Positions 1 to 7,468 of a stretch of DNA of 47,949 nucleotides are shown piece by piece. Position 1 is the stretch's first letter, and each line of letters starts with the position of its first letter. The stretch is taken from positions 1-47,949 of the forward strand of contig JANQSA010000070.1 of assembly GCA_028284285.1 (NCBI GenBank), written 5' to 3'. The notes under the pieces were generated by a model. The model had not been told where the DNA came from and ran no database searches. It saw only the letters and a list, made by a program, of their open reading frames with translations. The position numbers and the translations under genes are program-made. The stretch is from Croceivirga sp. (GTDB lineage: Bacteria > Bacteroidota > Bacteroidia > Flavobacteriales > Flavobacteriaceae).

Positions 1-1
1 G

Positions 2-1222
2 ACCGACCCTGACTTTTATGCTGGTATTGGAGGGGATGTCCGATTTTTATATGAATGGGTCAATAACCGGTTTGAGGGACAGACCTCGGATGACGGTTAT
101 CTGTTGAGCCGTTTTATGCTGCATACAGATGTACGACTGGGAAAAAACTTCAGGATGTTCGGCCAGTTGGGGAGTACCCAGGAAAACGGCAGACAGTTGG
201 GACCAAGACCCATCGATGAGGACAATGCTTTTATACATCAGCTATTTGCGGACATCAAAATCAATTTTCCGGTCAAAGGTAATATCGTTTTAAGGGTAGG
301 GAGACAAGAAACGGTCTTGGGGGCTTCGAGATTGGTCACTATGCGGGAAGGCCCGAACACACGGTTGAGCTTTGATGGAATCCGAACTTTAATAAATTGG
401 AGCAAATGGGACATCAACCTTTTGTACCTACGTCCAGTGAACAATCGGCGAGGCCCTTTTGACAACAGGATTTTTGAAAATGGCCGGGATCTGTTCGGGC
501 TATACGCCAACAAAAGGGTAAGAACCAATTTTGCCTATGACCTTTTCCTTCTGGGCTACAATAACGAAAATGCCCGTTTCCATCAAGGTAATGGTGATGA
601 AAATAGGTATATACTAGGGGCGCGTTTTTTCGGAAATCACGGGAACTTTGACTACGACATCGAAGGCGGTTATCAGTTTGGAACCTTCGACCAAGCTGCC
701 GGGAAAGGGAATATAAAGGCGTATGGTGGTGGCTTCAATGCAGGCTATACCTTCCAACAACTGTTCTGGACCCCAAGGATAGGGCTTAAGGCGGACTACA
801 TCAGTGGCGACCGTGATTCGGACGATTTGGACCTAAACACGGTTAACGTACTATTTCCTAGGCAGGGATACTTTAGGGGTGCAGCGGCGTTTGCGGCAGC
901 AAATCTTGCCAGTATCCATCCCGAATTAATACTCAAACCTACTAAGGACATGCAATTGGTGCTGGATTGGTCTTGGTACTGGAGGCCAAGTACAGCGGAT
1001 GGAACGTACGCCCCAAACGGGTTACCTAACAATCCATTATCGATTGGAAATGAGAGCTATTTGGGAAGTCAAGCGAATACGGAATTTTTCTGGAAGGTGA
1101 ACCGGAATATATCCGTCTTGGCCACTTATGCCCATTTTTTTGGGAGGGGAGCTATCGAGCAGAACCCGAGCCCTTCGGAGGTGGCTGATTTTTTGAACGT
1201 TTCGATTGCTTACAAGTTCTAG
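2..1222 (+). CDS. Alginate-export-family outer-membrane beta-barrel (5' truncated by window edge)
   Basis: The frame is open from base 2, so the N-terminus and signal peptide lie outside the window. An internal ATG at 104 is not the true start. The roughly 406 visible residues alternate polar and aromatic residues as in an outer-membrane barrel and end in the aromatic 'AYKF', the usual C-terminal barrel signature. Motifs such as 'RVGRQE' followed by 'GASRLV' and 'LSFDGIR' match the alginate export family (AlgE/OprD-like channels). The likely role is passage of an anionic sugar or other small solute across the outer membrane; the substrate cannot be told from this. No neighbour in the window suggests a pathway. 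The family call is fairly secure, the substrate is not. Confidence 0.75.
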   Translation, partial: TDPDFYAGIGGDVRFLYEWVNNRFEGQTSDDGYLLSRFMLHTDVRLGKNFRMFGQLGSTQENGRQLGPRPIDEDNAFIHQLFADIKINFPVKGNIVLRVGRQETVLGASRLVTMREGPNTRLSFDGIRTLINWSKWDINLLYLRPVNNRRGPFDNRIFENGRDLFGLYANKRVRTNFAYDLFLLGYNNENARFHQGNGDENRYILGARFFGNHGNFDYDIEGGYQFGTFDQAAGKGNIKAYGGGFNAGYTFQQLFWTPRIGLKADYISGDRDSDDLDLNTVNVLFPRQGYFRGAAAFAAANLASIHPELILKPTKDMQLVLDWSWYWRPSTADGTYAPNGLPNNPLSIGNESYLGSQANTEFFWKVNRNISVLATYAHFFGRGAIEQNPSPSEVADFLNVSIAYKF

Positions 1223-1455
1223 GTGGACTCTTCTTTCTCCAATCGGATAACCACCCATTGTAAAGTGGTTTTACAGGACAAAAAAGTAAAATCAATATCC
1301 ATTTTACTGTAAAGTCCCATATCTGGTCTTTTTTAGTGGTTCCGTTAATTCACCTTTTACGGAACCAATTTCTAATCCTATGGATAGGGAATACTTGGCG
1401 ATAGCAAAGATTCGAAACGACTTACAATAAGCATTTTTCTTACTTCTAATCACAT

Positions 1456-1483
1456 ATATGGTCATATCGTCATATGACCATAT
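1456..1483. repeat. 12 bp perfect inverted repeat
   Basis: Arms ATATGGTCATAT and ATATGACCATAT are exact reverse complements separated by CGTC. No T-run follows and the nearest upstream gene ends 230 bp before, so it is not an obvious terminator. It may be a recombinase or regulator binding site. Confidence 0.7.
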
Positions 1484-1519
1484 GATAATACTACAAAATA
1501 GTCATTGCTATATAGCAGT

Positions 1520-1547
1520 ATAGCATTATTCATAGCAATAATGCTAT
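1520..1547. repeat. 11 bp perfect inverted repeat
   Basis: Arms ATAGCATTATT and AATAATGCTAT flank the 6-base loop CATAGC. The word TATAGC recurs in direct orientation around it (near 1511, 1519, 1611 and 1617), giving an iteron-like look. Confidence 0.65.
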
Positions 1548-1703
1548 CCATATTCAATGGATTATTTATTACTATCTATATATGAATCGATATTTAAAGC
1601 ATTATATATAGCGATATAGCATTGAACATTTGAGGAATTCCATTTTTTTGGATAGCCTTTATAGTTCAACTGCAACCCTTTTTAAAACCTAAGGGTTCTT
1701 TTT

Positions 1704-1777
1704 CCCTAACCACAACTTTGGGTAACCCTTGTTTCAGAGAAGGTCCAAAGCGTTGCATTGGACTTTTGTGGTTAGGG
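1704..1777 (+). repeat. Foldable block closed by a 12 bp helix (possible structured RNA or single-strand DNA site)
   Basis: CCCTAACCACAA (1704-1715) is the exact reverse complement of TTGTGGTTAGGG (1766-1777). Inside are two further hairpins: GGG-TAA-CCC (1720-1728) and GTCCAA (1743-1748) pairing with TTGGAC (1758-1763), extended by GC/GC across an A-A mismatch to a GTT loop. Together they would form a three-way junction. No protein frame explains it. It lies 79 bp upstream of the next possible gene. Confidence 0.5.
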
Positions 1778-1855
1778 GAAGAAAGAAGCCGTTGATAACT
1801 ACCATTGATTTGTTACTCCGAATAAAATCAAATCACCTTAACTTTAAATCAAAAA

Positions 1856-2242
1856 GTGAACGAATCCCTTTTATTGACCAGTAAGGTTGTTGAATTTAGG
1901 AACACCTATCCCGAGTTGATTGCCCAATGGGAAAGGCAAATAGGTCGTGGGAATTACCATCCTGACCTTCATTTTTGTATGACCTTGGTAGATGATTTTC
2001 CAAAATTAGGCGCCTATCTGTGTATGTTAGAATATCGGATTGGTTTTGCCATTAACGCTTATATCATCCACTCCAAATGGCAACAGCAATTTATCCAATC
2101 CGGATATCATTATGGTTTGGCCCTAGAACTGGCCAATCATGAAATACAATTGACCTATAAATCCTTGAACGGAACGGAGACCATTTCGGCAAACCCAAAA
2201 GTTAACGTTTACTGTGATATTTTGACAGAAGAAATGCTTTAA
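1856..2242 (+). CDS. Hypothetical protein, 128 aa
   Basis: Unrecognised. The start is a GTG, after a long AT-rich stretch. The product is soluble in appearance, with no signal peptide or membrane segment, mixed alpha/beta composition, and several Tyr and His residues in the middle ('GYHYGLALELANHE'). It precedes the repeat array and the mobilisation genes, so it is likely cargo or an accessory gene of the mobile region. A small opposite-strand frame overlaps its last 40 bases, so one of the two may be false. Confidence 0.45.
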   Translation: MNESLLLTSKVVEFRNTYPELIAQWERQIGRGNYHPDLHFCMTLVDDFPKLGAYLCMLEYRIGFAINAYIIHSKWQQQFIQSGYHYGLALELANHEIQLTYKSLNGTETISANPKVNVYCDILTEEML

Positions 2243-2348
2243 TACCTTGCTGTTCCTTATATAGTGTATTAACATGGTCTCTTGACACTCTCGCCAGTCG
2301 TTTTTTGGCAATCGCGGCAAGCAATTGCTTTTTACTCTCCCTATCCAC
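2202..2348 (-). CDS. Possible small basic protein or gene remnant, 48 aa
   Basis: From a GTG at 2348 the minus strand reads a lysine/arginine-rich peptide with regular helical spacing ('KKQLLAAIAKKRLARVS') that ends in 'SKYHSKR' and a stop. Its composition looks more protein-like than the other frames here. The frame is closed by a stop 15 bases upstream of a preceding TTT run, so it could be the 3' remnant of a lost gene. No family recognised. Confidence 0.2.
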   Translation of the reverse strand: MDRESKKQLLAAIAKKRLARVSRDHVNTLYKEQQGIKAFLLSKYHSKR

Positions 2349-2384
2349 AAAATCCCTTAGAAAAAATTATCGACAGTTGCCACT

Positions 2385-2952
2385 AACGGTGCAGATAAAC
2401 TCATCTGCACCGTTGCCCTAAAATAGCATTCAATACTGATAGGTTTGTTCAATAATGAAAAATGAACAGACGCACATTGGTAATGGATTTTTACATAGTT
2501 TTCTTAAAGTTCAAAGATTTCCTATACAAAAAATTCTTTGGATTTCTTAGTAACGGTGTACATCAATTCATGTACGGCGCTGCTATTAAATGTCGTTTAA
2601 TGCTGCTAGGTTTGTTCAATGATAGAAATGGACAAATACGCATTATAGAAAGTTATTGCATAAATATTCTTCCGAGCTCAAAGATGTTCTCTATGCAAAA
2701 CCCTTGACCATCTCAAAAGTATCGTACATCAATTTGTGTTCGCTACCCGAGGAAAATGTCGTTCAATGCTGCTAGGTTTGTTCAATCATGGAAATGAACA
2801 GATCCTAATGGAAATGGGTATGAGGTATTGTTATCCAAAGATTTTCTAAAGGTTCTTAATCTTGGAAAATTTAGCATACATAAACCCATGTATGCCAAAC
2901 GCATAAAATCCTGTCCAATACCAGTAGGTTTGTTCAATACCGTAAATCATAA
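2385..2952 (+). repeat. Array of four diverged ~160 bp repeats, each with a hairpin and a TAGGTTTGTTCAAT core
   Basis: Each unit has a hairpin with a 6-base loop, then 26-31 bases, then the invariant TAGGTTTGTTCAAT. Hairpins: 2385-2414 (12 bp stem, AACGGTGCAGAT), 2552-2579, 2723-2742, and 2874-2895 (8 bp, GCATACAT). Cores start at 2440, 2607, 2773 and 2925, i.e. 167, 166 and 152 bp apart. The stem sequences differ between units but stay paired, apart from one mismatch each in units 2 and 3. After the core, units 1-3 carry a second small hairpin (TGTTCA with TGAACA or TGGACA). A CAAAGAT(T/G)T(T/C)CT block precedes hairpins 2-4. The core contains TAGGTTTG, which fits the TAnnTTTG -7 box, and the last copy sits about 30 bases before the ATG at 2965. 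The array may be a set of small RNAs, or tandem promoter/operator units for the helix-turn-helix gene. Confidence 0.65.
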
Positions 2953-2964
2953 AATCACTGCATC

Positions 2965-3255
2965 ATGAAACGAATATTTATAATGGATGATAGCGGAATA
3001 AGAGAATACGTTCCCGCTGATTCTCTCCAAAAGAACATCCCGCCACCAACAGAAAATCCCATAGAGGAAAGAGAAGTCGAAGACCAGTTATTGACAATAG
3101 CCGACCTCGTTAAAAAATTTAGGGTAACGAGGCCCACGATTTACGCTTGGATGGAAAAAGGGCTTTTAAAAAAGATACCCCTTGGTGGTAGAGTTCTCTT
3201 TCATCCCGATGATATCAATACGCTTATCGAAAAAATGAGGGAGGCATCTTCCTAA
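2965..3255 (+). CDS. Helix-turn-helix (excisionase/MerR-type) DNA-binding protein
   Basis: 96 aa. The C-terminal half is a helix-turn-helix of the excisionase-like type: 'LLTIADLVKKFRVTRPTIY' followed by a wing 'PLGGRVLFHPDDI'. The N-terminal 35 residues are polar and Pro/Glu-rich and have no visible domain. Such proteins precede mobilisation genes in many Bacteroidota mobilisable elements, where they act as excision or transfer regulators. Here it lies 140 bp upstream of the MobC-like gene with the putative oriT between them, and just downstream of the repeat array, whose last core copy could be its promoter. Confidence 0.75.
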   Translation: MKRIFIMDDSGIREYVPADSLQKNIPPPTENPIEEREVEDQLLTIADLVKKFRVTRPTIYAWMEKGLLKKIPLGGRVLFHPDDINTLIEKMREASS

Positions 3256-3314
3256 TACAAATGGAAGAAAACAAAATGTACAGTTCAAATGAAATAGTAA
3301 TCGGAGTTCGTGAA

Positions 3315-3382
3315 GCAAGCCATGTTTTTGCATGCAAAAACTGCTCACTCTGTTCGCATGGCTTGTTGGGGATACTCCCCAA
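3315..3382 (+). other. Probable origin of transfer (oriT)
   Basis: Directly upstream of the mobC-like gene lie three nested or adjacent symmetric elements: CAAGCCATG (3316-3324) with CATGGCTTG (3357-3365); a perfect 16 bp palindrome TTTTTGCATGCAAAAA (3325-3340) inside it; and the hairpin TTGGGGA-TAC-TCCCCAA (3366-3382). Hairpins beside the relaxosome genes are the usual layout of an oriT. The nick site itself cannot be placed. Confidence 0.6.
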
Positions 3383-3394
3383 ACCCCTAAAATT

Positions 3395-3751
3395 ATGGCA
3401 AGACCAAAAAAAGATATACAAGACTTGAAAGTGATTCGCGTAAACATAAGGATGACGATTTCAGATTATCTAACAGCGACTGAAAATGCCGATACCTTGG
3501 GAATCACGCTTCCTGATTTTATCCGGATGAAGACAAGGGGAAAAACATTGCCAAGAAAAAGGATATCACCGGAATATAGAAAGCTTTTTATCGAGTTGGG
3601 CCGTATTGGAAACAACCTGAACCAATTGACAAAAAAGGTGCATTTGGGAATGCGCAATGCCCCTTTATTGATAGAAAAGTTGTCCGAAGTGAAAGACACA
3701 TTGGATGCCCTAAAAGCAAATATTGTAAACCGTGATAGCCAAGCAGATTAA
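3395..3751 (+). CDS. MobC-like plasmid mobilisation relaxosome protein
   Basis: 118 aa from the ATG at 3395 (a longer reading from 3332 would run through the oriT hairpins and is less likely). It starts 'MARPKKD', then has a ribbon-helix-helix-like stretch ('VIRVNIRMTISDYLTATENA') and the late motif 'ELGRIGNNLNQLTKKVH', which is typical of MobC/BfmB-type accessory proteins that bind oriT and help the relaxase. The 3' end overlaps the relaxase start by 20 bases, indicating translational coupling. Confidence 0.8.
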   Translation: MARPKKDIQDLKVIRVNIRMTISDYLTATENADTLGITLPDFIRMKTRGKTLPRKRISPEYRKLFIELGRIGNNLNQLTKKVHLGMRNAPLLIEKLSEVKDTLDALKANIVNRDSQAD

Positions 3752-4778
3752 GGGAAAGGATTTCTACGGGGTGCTGGCCTATAACGAAAAAAAGGTGGAG
3801 CAAGGCGTGGGATATGTATTGGACACCAATATTTCCTATGGGAAAACCGTTGATATGACCCAAGAATTCAATATCGTCAGACAGCTCCGACCAAGATTGG
3901 GAAAGGCGGTGTATCACGTTTCGTTGAACCTACCCTATGAGGATACATTAAGTGATAAAAAGTTTGTGGCCCTTGGAACCGATTATCTAAAAGGGATGGG
4001 GTTCGATGATAACCAGTATATCATCTACCGGCACAACGACCAAGAGCACGAGCATATCCATATCATTGCCAACAGGGTAAAGTTTTCGGGAGAACTGGTC
4101 AGTGACAGCAAAGATTATGAACGAAGTGAACGTTTGATCCGTAAACTGGAATTGAAGTATGGGCTGTCCCAACTTGAGGATATAAAATTGACCAGAAAGG
4201 CAACAATTACCCATAAAGAGATACAGAAGGTTTTTCGAACCGGGGAACCTCCAATCAAATTGATGCTTCAGCACCATCTTGAAAATGCCGTATTAAATTC
4301 CAGGAATACAACTGAGTTCATTAAGGAATTGGGCAAAAAGAAGATACACCCAAAGTTCAACATAAGTAAAAGTACGGGAAGGGTAACAGGAATATCTTTC
4401 CGGTACGATGATGTGATTTACAAGGGAAGTACCCTGGGACGAAAATATTCGTGGAACAATATCATTAAGAACATTGATTATGAACAAGTCAGAGACCGTA
4501 GAATTATTCTCGAAACTAATATTTCAAAACGAGGAACAGGTGGAGCTTTTGAGGAAAATTCATGGACAGCAAGAGGAACTAAGGAAAAGGCAAAGCATAC
4601 TGCACGATTGCCAGACCAGACTATTGAGCAATCAAAATCAAATATGGAAAAAGCTCAACGAATTGGATTGAAATCCCAACAAATTGATGATAATCCTTGG
4701 AATGCATTTAAGTTGGAGCTTGATGATGTTGACCGATTCAAAAAGAAGAAGCGAAAAAGAAAAGGCCTAAGGCTTTAA
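3732..4778 (+). CDS. Relaxase / mobilisation nuclease (MobA-type)
   Basis: 348 aa. The N-terminal relaxase domain carries 'VLAYNEKKV' with the likely catalytic Tyr17, and the metal-binding histidine cluster 'HEHIHII' at residues 106-112, followed by 'ANRV'. It would nick one strand at oriT, stay bound to the 5' end, and pilot the strand into a host mating apparatus. The C-terminal 80 residues are charged and low in predicted fold, ending in a Lys/Arg-rich tail. No conjugation (tra) genes are in the window, so the element would need a helper. A coiled-coil-like frame overlaps its end in the +1 frame (see findings). Confidence 0.88.
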   Translation: MIAKQIKGKDFYGVLAYNEKKVEQGVGYVLDTNISYGKTVDMTQEFNIVRQLRPRLGKAVYHVSLNLPYEDTLSDKKFVALGTDYLKGMGFDDNQYIIYRHNDQEHEHIHIIANRVKFSGELVSDSKDYERSERLIRKLELKYGLSQLEDIKLTRKATITHKEIQKVFRTGEPPIKLMLQHHLENAVLNSRNTTEFIKELGKKKIHPKFNISKSTGRVTGISFRYDDVIYKGSTLGRKYSWNNIIKNIDYEQVRDRRIILETNISKRGTGGAFEENSWTARGTKEKAKHTARLPDQTIEQSKSNMEKAQRIGLKSQQIDDNPWNAFKLELDDVDRFKKKKRKRKGLRL

Positions 4779-4833
4779 TAGAAGGTTAAGTTTTCTCTTG
4801 GTAAAAATCGAAGAATATTGGTAATAATTGCTA

Positions 4834-5055
4834 CTATAATTCTAAATTTCCTAAGGATTTAAAATGATTACTTGAGAAATAGTTTTTAAAAAAGGATGCG
4901 GTGAGAGTATTGGACTTGAAATTTTTTGGAAAACCTACATTTTCAAAATTTAGGTTAGGCTCGTATTTTAAACATTGGGTAGGAATACTCATATAACAAA
5001 GCAGAAAAATAGCGTTTGAATCGATTCTAGGACCATTAAAAATCCAACAAATCAT
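4834..5055 (-). CDS. Possible small protein, 73 aa, coupled to the peptidase gene
   Basis: The ATG overlaps the TGA of the upstream cysteine peptidase gene (ATGA at 5052-5055), a common sign of translational coupling. The product has three Cys, many Phe/Asn, and no recognised motif. The DNA is AT-rich, so a chance frame is quite possible. Confidence 0.3.
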   Translation of the reverse strand: MICWIFNGPRIDSNAIFLLCYMSIPTQCLKYEPNLNFENVGFPKNFKSNTLTASFFKNYFSSNHFKSLGNLEL

Positions 5056-6569
5056 AAAGCTTTAATAATGAAGTTATAGTAATTTCCCTTATCCTTATGC
5101 CTAATAAGAGGTTCGAGAATACCTTTATTATTTCTAAGGAAATCCTTTAATTTTATTCTAATGGGTCGGGGCAGAAAGCATATTACATCAAGTCCCAACA
5201 TAGCGTTATGGACACCCGTTGCATCAAAGACAAACTCCATCAATATTTGATTGGCCACGTAGCAATTGGCAACCCAGACATATTTTGGGTAAGGTCTTGT
5301 CAATCGCTTGATTTTAGCGGCTTTAGTTAAGGTGGAGTGTTTTATGGCTTCCTTATGTTTTTGGGTATAATGAATTTTTATGTCCCAGACCAAATCAGAG
5401 ATGATTTGGTTTCCAAAGAACAACCTCAGAATAACATCAAGCCCTAAAACAATTGCTTCAATGTTCTCATAGGAAATTCGAATTTTCGGAAATACTGGAA
5501 CTATAATATTCTGGACAAGGGTTGGTCTTGTTTTGGCATCAGATTTTGTCCAATGGTTTTCTATCTCTTTTTCATTTAAGAAGGTTATCCTCGCAAAAGG
5601 GCCCCATTGGTCATCATGGGCATAGATTTTTTCAATATTTTCAGAATACCATGTGATATCGTTCTTAGGTTGGCTGGGTTCCAATTTTTTTTGTTTGAAA
5701 CCTGAGACCGTTATGGCATGTGCCCCATAATTGGCTCCTATGGGAACCTTTATGACCAAAATTATTGGAATGCCAATCGCTGAGTACGCATTCAGTATCT
5801 TACGGAGATACGATCCGCTTACCACATATCCATGCTCTTCGTTATATTTTACATTTCCTCTTTTAACCTCGGATACAAGTCCAGAATTTACGATGGCTTG
5901 ACATATTTGAAGAAGATTCAGTCCCTTATTGGGAAAAAGCCTGCTCCCGTCTGACGATACGGTATCTGCATCACGGGTAATACGACTGGGAGATTTAAGG
6001 GTGGTGTAAAAATCGAGTGAGGCCTTGCTCAGCATAGACCATATTGCCGTAGTGGCACATGCGGCTATAACACTGTCTTGTTCTTGGAAAGCCAAGGAAT
6101 TGACCTTAAGCTTTTTCCCAAAGAAGTGAACTTCGTAATCCCTGGTGCCCCAGAATATTCGTGGTTGACTTTCATTGGCATAGGTACGTAATATAGTCAA
6201 CCCAATTACGGTAATCGGTATTGGCTTCACTACAATAAACCCTAGATAACCGTTCCAGAAGTCTTGATTGTCCTCCAGAATCTGCTGTGATAGGTCAGAT
6301 GAATTGAATCTTTTTGAAAAGAAATGTACCCTTCTACAATTCTTAGGATACCGCTCATAGCAATAGGCGTAGTAGGAAGAATATCCATCCAGAAAATCCT
6401 TACTTATATAATTTTCCTCAATGACAAGCGTTCGCGCCTTTATGTCCGGTGAGGAGAGATACTCAAAAAGGTAAACAAATTGGTTTTTACCGAGGATAAC
6501 ATCCTTGGAGGTGTGAGCGTTTTTTATAGCATTAGCAAAGGTTGATTTTGTAAATGAACGTACCTTCAA
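5052..6569 (-). CDS. Putative papain/C39-like cysteine peptidase, 505 aa
   Basis: I do not recognise the full-length family. The middle holds what looks like a papain-fold catalytic set in order: Gln164 and Cys171 in 'EQDSVIAACATTAIW', His284 in 'YGAHAITVSGF', and Asp319/Asp320 in 'AHDDQWGPFARI'. The spacing and the 'xxCxxTAxW ... GxHAxTVxG ... DDQxGP' pattern fit a C39- or papain-like thiol peptidase. The 160 residues before and the 180 after have no known domain; there is no signal peptide or membrane span, so it should act in the cytoplasm. It is the fourth gene of the XRE-ImmA operon, 10 bp after the small acidic protein, and diverges from the ubiquitin-like operon. I infer that it may cleave ubiquitin-like conjugates or act as an effector. 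The fold call is moderately sure; the role is a guess. Confidence 0.6.
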   Translation of the reverse strand: MKVRSFTKSTFANAIKNAHTSKDVILGKNQFVYLFEYLSSPDIKARTLVIEENYISKDFLDGYSSYYAYCYERYPKNCRRVHFFSKRFNSSDLSQQILEDNQDFWNGYLGFIVVKPIPITVIGLTILRTYANESQPRIFWGTRDYEVHFFGKKLKVNSLAFQEQDSVIAACATTAIWSMLSKASLDFYTTLKSPSRITRDADTVSSDGSRLFPNKGLNLLQICQAIVNSGLVSEVKRGNVKYNEEHGYVVSGSYLRKILNAYSAIGIPIILVIKVPIGANYGAHAITVSGFKQKKLEPSQPKNDITWYSENIEKIYAHDDQWGPFARITFLNEKEIENHWTKSDAKTRPTLVQNIIVPVFPKIRISYENIEAIVLGLDVILRLFFGNQIISDLVWDIKIHYTQKHKEAIKHSTLTKAAKIKRLTRPYPKYVWVANCYVANQILMEFVFDATGVHNAMLGLDVICFLPRPIRIKLKDFLRNNKGILEPLIRHKDKGNYYNFIIKAL

Positions 6570-6579
6570 TACATGTAAA

Positions 6580-6783
6580 CTATAGTTGCACTACGGTCCT
6601 CAATTCATCCTGATCAAGTTGGTTCAGGCGAAGGACCTCCATTTGTTGTTCCAGGGTTCTTTCGATAAGGGTATTCACGTCCTCACTCTCGTTTAATTTT
6701 TCCGATGTAAAGTCAGCCCCTTCAATGAATATGGATTCGATATTATGATCTTCAGTTTTCTTGGGTGTCTTTACAGTGCTCAT
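6580..6783 (-). CDS. Small acidic helical protein, 67 aa
   Basis: No family recognised. The product is acidic; residues 34-62 form a likely amphipathic helix ('TLIERTLEQQMEVLRLNQL'). It lies 132 bp downstream of the ImmA gene and 10 bp upstream of the cysteine peptidase start, so it is probably co-translated with the peptidase. It could be a chaperone, inhibitor or substrate for the peptidase; nothing in the sequence decides this. The 132 bp gap may hold its own weak promoter (TATCTTTA in minus-strand sense). Confidence 0.6.
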   Translation of the reverse strand: MSTVKTPKKTEDHNIESIFIEGADFTSEKLNESEDVNTLIERTLEQQMEVLRLNQLDQDELRTVVQL

Positions 6784-6915
6784 ATTTCTGGTTTTTAGTA
6801 TGTTATAACGCTACAGCCCTAAAGATAAACATATTTAGGACTTCTACTTAGGATGCCATCCACAAAACGTTGGAAAGTTTGGTAAATTGCAGGGGCAATA
6901 GGAATCCTTAAGGAA

Positions 6916-7446
6916 CTATTTTCCCGCGGTAAGGTTCAGATTTGACAAACGTATGGCCATAGCTATACTGCTCACATCAAAAGTGGCTGCCATTTCCTTT
7001 ACAACATTATCATCCGTCAAAAAGGGCTTCTCCTTATACAACAGATCAAGTTCCTTTTGAATCAAATGCCCTGGCATCAGAACCGTAGCGGCAAAAACAT
7101 TGGCTTCGCGCTCTTGTCTAATTTGTGCTCTGGTCGCATTCTGCCGACGGAACATCACTTTTACGTTATCCACGAAAAGGTCATCTTTCTTGTCCATACC
7201 GTGAAGAAGGTAATGGCCAAGTTCGTGGGCAATGGTGAAACGCTGTCTGACCTGCGATTCGGATGGATTATAGCCGATTCTCGCTTTGCCATTTTCGATG
7301 ACCAATGCCCCGGATACTTCATCGCCAAGGTTATAGGCCTGTAGTTTGATTCCGAGGTCTCTTACAATTTTTTTAATGGGGATGGGGACAGATTGCACAT
7401 TCAGCCTATTAAGAAGTTCCAACCCCTTCTGCTCTGCAATTTTCAT
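6916..7446 (-). CDS. ImmA/IrrE family zinc metallopeptidase
   Basis: 176 aa. The zinc motif 'HELGH' is at residues 74-78 in 'RFTIAHELGHYLLHG', and the third ligand is probably Glu113 in 'EREANVFAA'. Upstream is the usual short N-terminal part of the family and downstream the MPGHLI region. ImmA/IrrE peptidases cleave a partner XRE-type repressor upon a signal (DNA damage, phage entry). The partner is almost surely the XRE gene 22 bp upstream in the same operon. Length is normal for the family and all ligands are present. Confidence 0.9.
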   Translation of the reverse strand: MKIAEQKGLELLNRLNVQSVPIPIKKIVRDLGIKLQAYNLGDEVSGALVIENGKARIGYNPSESQVRQRFTIAHELGHYLLHGMDKKDDLFVDNVKVMFRRQNATRAQIRQEREANVFAATVLMPGHLIQKELDLLYKEKPFLTDDNVVKEMAATFDVSSIAMAIRLSNLNLTAGK

Positions 7447-7468
7447 TTAAAAAAATTAACGGTTTCTG

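Larger units (their letters stand above)
1223..1855. other. AT-rich gene-free region with many inverted repeats
   Basis: No convincing gene in 633 bp. Just after the barrel gene there is an 8 bp inverted repeat AGTAAAAT/ATTTTACT (1285-1292 and 1301-1308), set inside a looser TTTACAG/CTGTAAA pair. Further on come two longer palindromes, iterated TATAGCA-like words (about 1508-1625) and a compact foldable block (1704-1777), listed separately. The composition is much more AT-rich than the flanking genes. It could hold a recombination site, an old element end or a small RNA; none can be proved here. Confidence 0.6.

Noticed and set aside
2462-2707. 81-residue frame inside the repeat array
   Set aside because: It crosses a full repeat unit and its hairpin; repeat conservation does not follow codons.
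2385-2952. Integron attC cassettes or a CRISPR array
   Set aside because: No integrase gene, no paired attC core sites, and units of ~160 bp with no coding cargo. The spacing and unit content do not fit CRISPR either.
3166-3447. Minus-strand frames across the mobC upstream region
   Set aside because: They are shadows of the helix-turn-helix gene and the oriT palindromes, with no recognisable domain.
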